The notes beneath the pieces are model-generated. The model was not told the origin of the DNA. It searched no databases and worked only from the letters and a program-made list of their open reading frames with translations. Source: Salinilacustrithrix sp034522155 (GTDB taxonomy: Bacteria > Actinomycetota > Acidimicrobiia > Acidimicrobiales > Salinilacustritrichaceae). Taken from it: a DNA stretch of 64,000 bases. The stretch is taken from positions 186,001 to 250,000 of the forward strand of contig JAXHLP010000003.1 in NCBI GenBank assembly GCA_034522155.1, read 5' to 3'. A program made the position numbers and the translations under genes. Shown piece by piece: positions 40,806-47,274 of the stretch. Each line of letters opens with the position of its first letter. The first letter of the stretch is position 1.

Positions 40806-41606
40806 CTACGCGCCGAGCTCCTCGGCCCGGTCGCGGGCGGCGACCACGGCGTCGATGAACGCGGCCCGCACGGCGCGCTGCTCGAGCACCCGCAGCCCCG
40901 CGGCCGTCGTACCGCCCGGGCTGGTGACGTTGGCCCGCAGCTCACCGGGCGTCTGGTCGCCCTCGAGGTAGAGCGAGGCGGCACCGAGCAGGGTCTGGCC
41001 GGCCAGCGTCTCGGCGGTCTCCCGGGGCAGGCCGGCGGCGACACCGCCCTCGATCATGGCGTCGAGCACGACGAACACATATGCCGGACCCGACCCCGAC
41101 ACGCCGGTCACCGCGTTGAGGAGCGACTCGGGTACCCGGGCGACCACGCCCACACCGGAGAGGATCGTCTCGGCCCAGTCGACGTCGGCGTCGCTCGCGG
41201 CCGACCCGCCGGCGATCGCCGCCACCCCCTTGCCCACGAGCGACGGGGTGTTGGGCATCGCCCGCACCACCGGGACGCCGGCGGGCAACGCGGCCTCGAT
41301 CGTGGCGAGGGTGACCCCGGCGGCGATCGACAGCACGCGCCCGCCGTCCCCACCGAGGGATGAACACACCTCGGCGATCTGGTGGGGCTTGACCGCCAGC
41401 ACGGTTCCCGTCGCCGGGCCCGGCGCGTCGGCGACCTCGATCGACGGGTACGACGACGCCAGCTCGGAGGCACGCGCCGCCACGGCTTCGACGACCCGGA
41501 CCGACCGCTCGGGATCGGCGACGAGCAGGCCGGACAGCAGGGCCTCGCCCATCCGGCCGCCGCCGATGATCTGGACGTCGACGGTGGTGTCGGTCGGGGC
41601 GCTCAT
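40806..41606 (-). CDS. proC: Pyrroline-5-carboxylate reductase
   Basis: Last step of proline synthesis, reducing P5C with NAD(P)H. Motifs: IIGGGRMGEALLSGLL (dinucleotide binding), VLAVKPHQIAEV, VRAMPNTPSLVGKG, and the substrate-site signature NAVTGVSGSGPAYVFVVLDAM. 266 residues, the typical size. ATG 41606. Confidence 0.95.
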   Translation of the reverse strand: MSAPTDTTVDVQIIGGGRMGEALLSGLLVADPERSVRVVEAVAARASELASSYPSIEVADAPGPATGTVLAVKPHQIAEVCSSLGGDGGRVLSIAAGVTLATIEAALPAGVPVVRAMPNTPSLVGKGVAAIAGGSAASDADVDWAETILSGVGVVARVPESLLNAVTGVSGSGPAYVFVVLDAMIEGGVAAGLPRETAETLAGQTLLGAASLYLEGDQTPGELRANVTSPGGTTAAGLRVLEQRAVRAAFIDAVVAARDRAEELGA

Positions 41607-41727
41607 GGTCGCCGACGTTAGAGGTCACGCCAAATGGGGGCGAGCGGCACGTCGAGGAACGCCGTACCGCAGGACATCGGGCGTCGCGGAGCCCGACCAT
41701 CCGCCGGCTCCGGGGCCCGAGCGTCCC

Positions 41728-41757
41728 GCGGACCTGTTGTGGGCGGACCTGTTGTGG
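41728..41757. repeat. Perfect 15-bp tandem repeat (two units) in an intergenic gap
   Basis: GCGGACCTGTTGTGG occurs twice head to tail, with a partial third GCGGA. It lies in the 232-base gap between proC and the YbjN gene, which otherwise holds no feature I can support. Confidence 0.7.
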
Positions 41758-41838
41758 GCGGATCGGCGCGTGACCGGCTTCCCCGACCGACTCGCGCGCC
41801 GACCCGCGCACCCAAGATTGCATGAAAGTGCATGAGAG

Positions 41839-42303
41839 TCAACTCCTGAACCGGGAGGCGAATCCGATCCGGAGGGCGGGACGGAAGAACCGCTCGACCC
41901 AGACGTAGACCGAACCGAGGATGCGGTCGAGCTCGTCGGGGTCGATGGCGTGGTTGGGCAGGGCACCCGCGAGGAAGATGGCCTCCTCGGCGCCGATCGA
42001 GAACGCCGCCCCCATCAGGTCGGAATTGCGGCGGAGCAGGTAGGCGTAGAACTCCTCCTGGTTCTCCTCCGGCGCGGGCATCACGTAGGTCTCGTAGTGC
42101 AGGGTCCGCTGGCGCAGGTGGAGCCAGACCGAGAAGACGTCCTTCTCCTCGCCGTTGACCCGCACGAACCACCGGAGGATGTCGGGGTCCTCGTCGCGGT
42201 CCACGGCGGCGACGATCGGGTTCTCGGCGAGCTGGTCGTCGAGCCACGACTCGATCGTGGCGGCGAGGGCGACGAGCTCTTCGGGACTGGAGGCGTGCTG
42301 CAT
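41839..42303 (-). CDS. YbjN-domain protein
   Basis: 154 residues with the actinobacterial YbjN pattern: WFVRVNGEEKDVFSVWLHLRQRTLHYETYVMPAPEENQEEFYAYLLRRNS then GAEEAIFLAGALPNHAIDPDELDRILGSVYVWVERFF. The fold resembles type III secretion chaperones, but the role in actinobacteria is unknown. It lies 29 bases after mshA, as in other actinobacteria, so probably the same operon. Confidence 0.85.
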   Translation of the reverse strand: MQHASSPEELVALAATIESWLDDQLAENPIVAAVDRDEDPDILRWFVRVNGEEKDVFSVWLHLRQRTLHYETYVMPAPEENQEEFYAYLLRRNSDLMGAAFSIGAEEAIFLAGALPNHAIDPDELDRILGSVYVWVERFFRPALRIGFASRFRS

Positions 42304-42332
42304 GAACGCAGTCTGGGGGCTTCGAGCGCGGG

Positions 42333-43562
42333 TCAGGCGGCCCGGCAGAGCACGAGCGACCGCGCCGACACGTCCTGGTACACACGCCGCAACCGGGCCG
42401 CGGTGGTCGACCAGGTGAAGTCGCGGGCGATCCGCACGCCGCCGGCGGCGAGGTCGCGGGCCAGCAACCGGTCGGCCAGGATCTCATCGACGTGCTTGGC
42501 GAACAGTTCGGCGTCGCGCTCGGGCACGAGGAATCCCGACTCGCCGTGGCGCACCAGCGTGCGCAACCCACCCACAGCCGTCGCGACCACGGGGGTGCCA
42601 CACGCCGCGGCCTCGAGGGCGACCAGCCCGAAGCTCTCCGAACGGCTGGGGACCAGCACGGCGTCCGCGGCGCGATAGGCGGTGGAGAGCAGGTGGTGGG
42701 GCTGGGCGGGTACGAACCGGACCCGGTCGGCCACGCCGAGCTCGGCGGCCAGCTCCTTCACCTCGACGAGGTGGCTGTCGCCCGCGGGACCACTGGTGCC
42801 ACCGACCGCGACCAGGACCGCGTCGCGGCGCTCGAGCGCGGCGAGGGCGCGGACGGCCACGTCGAGCCCCTTGAGTGGCTGGATCCGTCCGACGAACAGC
42901 AGGACCGGGCGGTCGCCCAGGTCCAGGGCGAACCGGGCGCCGGTCCGATCACCAGGACTGAAGAAGGCGTGATCGACACCGGGCGGCACGATCTCGATGC
43001 GCTCGGGATCGGCGTCGTAGTGGTCGACGAGCTCGCGTGCCTCGGCCGCGGCGTTGGCGACGATCACGTCGGAGCAGCCGACGGTCTCTCGCTCGGCCCG
43101 GATCCGGTCGTCGGGCTCGGCATCGCCGGCGAGGGTCTTCACCGCACCCAGCGTGTGGAACGTCGAAACCAAAGGCAGGTCGAGCTCGTGCTTGATGGTG
43201 TGGCCGGCCACCCCCGACAGCCAGTAGTTGGCGTGGAGGGTGTCGACCGGGTGGTCCTGGAGGTGCCGGAGCACGCCGTCGGTGAAAGCCGGCACCACCT
43301 CCGGCAGGGCCTCCTTGGCCAGCTCGGGGTCGCCGGCGTCGACGTGGACCACGCGGAAACCGGGTTCGACATCGACGACGTCGGGCAGATCGGGGTCGGA
43401 GCGACGGGTGTAGACCTGGCAGTCGACGCCGGCCTGGGCGAGGGAACCGACGAGCTCGCGGACGTACACGTTCATCCCGCCGCCGTCGCCCGAGCCGGGC
43501 TGGACGAGCGGGGACGTGTGGAGCGAGAGCACCCCCGAGGTCTGGACGCGATGATCCGTCAC
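42333..43562 (-). CDS. mshA: D-inositol 3-phosphate glycosyltransferase (mycothiol biosynthesis)
   Basis: First committed enzyme of mycothiol synthesis, moving GlcNAc from UDP-GlcNAc to inositol 3-phosphate. GT4/GT-B features: HTSPLVQPGSGDGGGMNVYV (the MshA N-terminal loop), HANYWLSG, FHTLG, VPPGVDHAFF, LFVGRIQPLKGLDVAV, and the C-terminal E-x7-E motif in SRSESFGLVALEAAACG. 409 residues. GTG 43562 is chosen because GAGG sits about 5 bases upstream; GTG 43568 is possible. Confidence 0.92.
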   Translation of the reverse strand: MTDHRVQTSGVLSLHTSPLVQPGSGDGGGMNVYVRELVGSLAQAGVDCQVYTRRSDPDLPDVVDVEPGFRVVHVDAGDPELAKEALPEVVPAFTDGVLRHLQDHPVDTLHANYWLSGVAGHTIKHELDLPLVSTFHTLGAVKTLAGDAEPDDRIRAERETVGCSDVIVANAAAEARELVDHYDADPERIEIVPPGVDHAFFSPGDRTGARFALDLGDRPVLLFVGRIQPLKGLDVAVRALAALERRDAVLVAVGGTSGPAGDSHLVEVKELAAELGVADRVRFVPAQPHHLLSTAYRAADAVLVPSRSESFGLVALEAAACGTPVVATAVGGLRTLVRHGESGFLVPERDAELFAKHVDEILADRLLARDLAAGGVRIARDFTWSTTAARLRRVYQDVSARSLVLCRAA

Positions 43563-43587
43563 GTCCACCTCAACGTCGCGCCGCCGC

Positions 43588-44010
43588 TCATGATTCCGGG
43601 CGCCCGTGGACCGGCTGATCGCCGGACGCGCCAACGGTCCCGCCAGCGGACTCGGCCTGGAACGACTCGTAGATGCGGATCAGGGCCTGGCGCTGGTCGA
43701 CCGACAGGCTCGGGTCACGCCGGATCTCGCCGACCACATCGACCTCGTCCCGCCGATCCTCGAGGATCCCGGCCCGCACGTAGAGCTGCTCGGCCGAGAT
43801 CGACAACCCCCCGGCGATCTGCTGGAGGATGTCGGCCGACGGCTTGCGCAGACCCCGCTCGATCTGGCTCAGGTACGGGTTGGAGATGCCGGCGAGCTCG
43901 GCCAGCTTCCGCAACGACAAGTGGGTGTGACGCCGTTGATCGCGGATGAACGACCCGAGGTCACGCCAGCGGTCGTCCGCGTCAGCGCCGGTTGGTTCAC
44001 GCTCGGACAC
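43588..44010 (-). CDS. XRE-family transcriptional regulator
   Basis: 140 residues. The Cro/CI-type helix-turn-helix spans about residues 17-75 (LGSFIRDQRRHTHLSLRKLAELAGISNPYLSQIERG, then KPSADILQQIAGGLSIS). The C-terminal part is helical (DQRQALIRIYESFQAE). Similar regulators in actinobacteria are linked to this neighbourhood (Rv0474 type). It lies 13 bases after the RsiG-like gene and 25 before mshA, so it may be co-transcribed with both. Confidence 0.88.
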   Translation of the reverse strand: MSEREPTGADADDRWRDLGSFIRDQRRHTHLSLRKLAELAGISNPYLSQIERGLRKPSADILQQIAGGLSISAEQLYVRAGILEDRRDEVDVVGEIRRDPSLSVDQRQALIRIYESFQAESAGGTVGASGDQPVHGRPES

Positions 44011-44023
44011 CGTCGGGGCGACG

Positions 44024-44557
44024 TCAGCTCAGCAGGCTGTCGACCGAGGCCTCGCCGGTGCGGTACCGGCGGGTCAGCTCGGCCTCGAACGCGTCGATCC
44101 GCTCGAACAGCTGCCGTCGCAGACCCGACACCTTCGTCTCGAACTCGGCGAGCTGGTCGTGGACGGCGGCGAGGTCGTCGTCGCTGAGCGAGTGGGGCTC
44201 GGTGATGTGGGACGAGGACACGATGCCCTCGAGCTCGGCCACGAGGCCGTCGTCGAGCGCGCCGGTGCCGAGGCTCGACGGCAGCCGGCCCATGCCTGCG
44301 GACCGGGTGTTGCCGGCCAGCACCTCGGGCAGGCGGGCGATGAGGTCCTCGAGCTCTTCGCCATCGCCACCTTCGGCGCGACGAACCCGCTCGGCAGCCA
44401 CCACGTCGAGGCGACCCTGGACCATCCGGCGCAGGTATGACACGCCGGTCTCCAGGTCACGACACTCGTTGCGGCGCTCACGGACGTCGTCCATGGCCAG
44501 CGACGTGACATCGCCCAGGTAGTCGTCGTCGAGGATGGTGTCGAGTTGTTCGGTCAC
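44024..44557 (-). CDS. rsiG: RsiG-like anti-sigma factor with c-di-GMP-binding signature
   Basis: 177-residue, mostly helical protein. Helix 1 has E36-x3-S40-x2-R43-x3-Q47-x3-D51, an exact match to the E(x3)S(x2)R(x3)Q(x3)D signature of RsiG, which holds a WhiG/FliA-type sigma factor inactive when loaded with cyclic di-GMP. A second helix repeats the spacing (E140, S144, R147, F151, D155) with Gln replaced by Phe. GTG 44557 has AGGAG 7 bases upstream; an in-frame extension of 19 codons is less likely. No sigma factor gene is adjacent. Confidence 0.82.
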   Translation of the reverse strand: MTEQLDTILDDDYLGDVTSLAMDDVRERRNECRDLETGVSYLRRMVQGRLDVVAAERVRRAEGGDGEELEDLIARLPEVLAGNTRSAGMGRLPSSLGTGALDDGLVAELEGIVSSSHITEPHSLSDDDLAAVHDQLAEFETKVSGLRRQLFERIDAFEAELTRRYRTGEASVDSLLS

Positions 44558-44656
44558 GGTCCGCTCCTGGTGGGTTTGCAGTGACGGCACACCGATGGGA
44601 CGACGGTACCGCATCGGGCCCGCGTCCCGACGGCCGGGACGAGCCCGGCGCCCGGG

Positions 44657-45514
44657 TCACGAGACGAACAGGTTCACCCCGACGTACCAGATCGGTGCCG
44701 CCAACAGCAGCGAGTCGATCCGTCGCAGGGCCGGGGCGAAGGCCCGGGCGTGGGGCAGCATCGCCGTGGCCAGGTACTGGCCCGCCAGCGCCAGCGGGGC
44801 CACGGCCACGCCGAAGGCCATCGCCTCGACCACCCCGAACGGCGGGAAGCCACCGGCGGCGACGACCATCGACATCACCAGGACCGCCGCCAGTCCCGCG
44901 AGGGGTCCCTCGATGTTGTTCCCCGCGCCGGAACCGATGAGGAAGTCGCCGGACTCGTAGGCGGAAGCCAGCATGACGAGGGCGACGGCCAGCCAGATCT
45001 CGCGCTCCGCGAGCAGGACGAAGCAGCCGCCGGCGACCGCGGTGGGTAGCGCGCACTGCAGGATCATGCCCGCGTTGCCGACGCTGACCGTGGGGCCGTC
45101 CTCGCCCGACCCCAGCGTGGCCGCCAGGGCCAGGCCGGCGAGGGCGATCACGCCGAGCCCCATGAACTCGGGACCGAAGGCGGCGAGCGCGACCACCACC
45201 GCTGTGCCGAGCAGGGCATAGGTGGGGTCGAGCTCGTACTTGCGGGCCCGCCAGGTCCGCAGGGCGTGGGAGGCCGCGGCCGCGAACGCGACGCCGAAGA
45301 ACGGGACGACACCGATCAGGCCGAGGCTCAGGGCGACCAGGGCCGAGACGAACCACAGGATCCCGAGGCGGACCCGTGGGCCCTGGATGTCGTAGTGGAT
45401 GCGCCACCGGCTGCCCGCCCGGGCGCGCAGCTTCTTGTCGCGTTCCTTCTGCCTCTCCTTCTGCTTGGCCTCCGAACGGGCCCGCCGACCCTTGGGGGCC
45501 GCCGCGGCCGCCAC
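44657..45514 (-). CDS. CdsA-like multi-pass membrane protein
   Basis: 285 residues, with a Lys/Arg-rich cytoplasmic N-terminus (about 45 residues, repeated KERQKERDKK-like) and about eight hydrophobic segments. The stretch ASAYESGDFLIGSGAGNNIEGPLAGLAAV resembles the conserved region of phosphatidate cytidylyltransferase relatives in actinobacteria. The classic CDP-diacylglycerol synthase signature is not complete, so enzymatic activity is uncertain. GTG 45514 is 2 bases after the MoaD-like stop. Confidence 0.65.
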   Translation of the reverse strand: MAAAAAPKGRRARSEAKQKERQKERDKKLRARAGSRWRIHYDIQGPRVRLGILWFVSALVALSLGLIGVVPFFGVAFAAAASHALRTWRARKYELDPTYALLGTAVVVALAAFGPEFMGLGVIALAGLALAATLGSGEDGPTVSVGNAGMILQCALPTAVAGGCFVLLAEREIWLAVALVMLASAYESGDFLIGSGAGNNIEGPLAGLAAVLVMSMVVAAGGFPPFGVVEAMAFGVAVAPLALAGQYLATAMLPHARAFAPALRRIDSLLLAAPIWYVGVNLFVS

Positions 45515-45516
45515 GC

Positions 45517-45756
45517 TCAGAGCCCGCCCGATACCGGGGGCAGCACCGCGACCTCGTCGCCGGCGTCGACCGCAGCGTCACGCTCGGCCGGGTCGCCGTT
45601 GACCCACACCTTGCACGACGCCAGCACCTCGGCGAACGCCTCGCCGTAGCGGGCGACCGCGGCGTCGAGCACCGCGCCGACCGTGGCACCCTCGACGGTG
45701 TCGTGGTCAGTGCCCGCCGCCTCGCGGGCCCCGGCGAACAGTCGAAGCGTCGGCAT
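45517..45756 (-). CDS. MoaD/ThiS-family sulfur-carrier-like protein ending GGL
   Basis: 79 residues of the beta-grasp ubiquitin-like fold: LRLFAGAREAAGTD, then VWVNGDPAERDAAVDAGDEVAVLPPVSGGL. Family members need a C-terminal Gly-Gly for adenylation and thiocarboxylate formation; here one Leu follows the Gly pair before the TGA. It would therefore need trimming, as for precursor sulfur carriers processed by JAMM proteases, or works differently. ATG at 45756. Confidence 0.82.
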   Translation of the reverse strand: MPTLRLFAGAREAAGTDHDTVEGATVGAVLDAAVARYGEAFAEVLASCKVWVNGDPAERDAAVDAGDEVAVLPPVSGGL

Positions 45757-45860
45757 CGCCCGAATCGTACATAGACTCCTCGCTGCCACTCCCACCTGGT
45801 GTTCGGTCGTGGTCCACCCACCGGGAGCCCTGGTCAAATCAGCCGGTACCGTGCGGCACC

Positions 45861-46460
45861 GTGATCGCTCGCCTGCTCCTCGTCCGCCACGGTCAGTCGA
45901 CCTGGAACGCCGAGCACCGCTGGCAGGGTACCGAGGACCCGCCACTCTCCGAGTTCGGCCAGCTCCAGGCCCGTCAGGCCGCCGAGGCGATCGGCACCTT
46001 CGACCTGATCGCGGCATCGACGCTCGAGCGAGCGATGACCACGGCCACGATCATCGCCGACCACCTCGGCATCGGCCCAGTCGTGGGCGCCGCCGACCTG
46101 ATCGAGCGTTACGCCGGCGGATTCCAGAGCCTGACCCGGGACGACATCCGGGTCCAGTTCCCCGGCTACCTCGAGGCGGGGCGTCGCCCCGACGGCTACG
46201 AGCCCGACGACGTGGTGGTCGAGCGGGCCACCGGCGCCCTGGCCCGGATCGCCGCCCAGGTCGGCAACGATGGCACCGCCCTGGTCGTCTCCCACGGCGG
46301 CGTCATCCACGCGCTCGAGCGCCTGGCCGACGCACCCCGTGAGGGCCGGCTCCCCAACCTCGGGGGGCGCTGGTTCGACGTGGGCCCCGGCACCTTCCGC
46401 GCCGGCGACGACGTCCTGCTCGTCGACGAAGCCAGCCTCACCGTCCCCGACCACCTCTGA
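45861..46460 (+). CDS. Histidine phosphatase superfamily protein
   Basis: 199 residues with the phosphoglycerate-mutase-like catalytic motif LLLVRHGQSTWNAEHRWQG (phosphohistidine H10), STLERAMTTATIIADHL, and the second His in LVVSHGGVIHAL. The GTG start at 45861 lies just after the divergent MoaD-like gene. A broad-specificity phosphatase; the substrate is not predictable. Confidence 0.88.
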   Translation: MIARLLLVRHGQSTWNAEHRWQGTEDPPLSEFGQLQARQAAEAIGTFDLIAASTLERAMTTATIIADHLGIGPVVGAADLIERYAGGFQSLTRDDIRVQFPGYLEAGRRPDGYEPDDVVVERATGALARIAAQVGNDGTALVVSHGGVIHALERLADAPREGRLPNLGGRWFDVGPGTFRAGDDVLLVDEASLTVPDHL

Positions 46461-46519
46461 GCAGACGACGGCCGCTCCGGGTCCGCCGCGGAGCTGAGTA
46501 GCGTGGTCGCTCACTCCCC

Positions 46520-46592
46520 GGGGGTGTAGCTCAGTTGGCAGAGCAGCGGCCTTTTAAGCCGAAGCGCGCGGGTTCGACCCCCGCCGCCCCCA
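46520..46592 (+). tRNA. tRNA-Lys (anticodon TTT)
   Basis: A 73-nt cloverleaf. Acceptor GGGGGTG pairs with CGCCCCC (one G-U), with discriminator A at 46592. The D-arm is GCTCAGTTGGCAGAGC. The anticodon loop is CTTTTAA, with TTT at 46553-46555. The T-arm is GCGGG-TTCGACC-CCCGC. The anticodon stem has one terminal mismatch. CCA is not encoded. Confidence 0.95.
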
Positions 46593-46594
46593 CG

Positions 46595-47176
46595 TCATCC
46601 CGGGCCACGGGGTTGGGACCACTGCCAGCGCTCGCCGTCGTAGCGGCGGACCTCCTTGGCCGGGTTGCCGGCGACGACGGTGTAGTCGGGGACGTCCTCG
46701 CGCACCACGGTGTTGGCGCCGACGACCGCGTTCTCGCCGATGCGCACGTTCCCGACCACCACCGCACCGATGCCGAGCCAGGCGCCCCGGGCGATCTCCA
46801 CCCGGCGCCCGTCGCGCAGGCCCTGGCGCTTGATCGGCTGGGTGGCGTCCTCGTAGATGTGCCCGGTGTCGGACACGTACACCCGGTCGGAGAGCATGGC
46901 CTCCTCGCCGATCACCACTTCGCCCACCGCGGTGATGCGGGGGAAGTGGCCGATGTAGGCACCGTCCTCGATGCGCACGCCGATCCCCCGCTCGGGCACC
47001 AGCGCCTCGATCACCGCGTGCTTGCCGATCTTGACGAACGTGCCGACGTGGATCGCCTCGGGATTGACGATCGACGTGGTGGGCGCGCCGAGCTCGCTGT
47101 AGGGCCCGAACGACGCGAACCGGTGCTCGCCCACGACATCGGTCGTCGGGTCGGTCGGCACATCCACGCTCGGCAT
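46595..47176 (-). CDS. Left-handed beta-helix acyltransferase (hexapeptide repeat)
   Basis: 193 residues with imperfect hexapeptide repeats of the LbH fold: IHVGTFVKIGKHAVIEA, GVRIEDGAYIGHF, VVIGEEAMLSDRVYV, IEIARGAWLGIGAVVVGNV-like and IGENAVVGANTVV, ending DYTVVAGNPAKEVRRY, the usual end of acetyl- or acyltransferases acting on sugars or small molecules. ATG 47176. The stop is 3 bases from the tRNA 3' end, so its transcript runs antisense into tRNA-Lys. Substrate unknown. Confidence 0.85.
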   Translation of the reverse strand: MPSVDVPTDPTTDVVGEHRFASFGPYSELGAPTTSIVNPEAIHVGTFVKIGKHAVIEALVPERGIGVRIEDGAYIGHFPRITAVGEVVIGEEAMLSDRVYVSDTGHIYEDATQPIKRQGLRDGRRVEIARGAWLGIGAVVVGNVRIGENAVVGANTVVREDVPDYTVVAGNPAKEVRRYDGERWQWSQPRGPG

Positions 47177-47274
47177 TCTCGCCCATCGCACGACGTGTCG
47201 GCAGGGACCCGAACGGACCCGGCGGGTACCCTCGTTTCCGCTGGAGGATCGCCACCCGGCGAGGAGAGGACACC

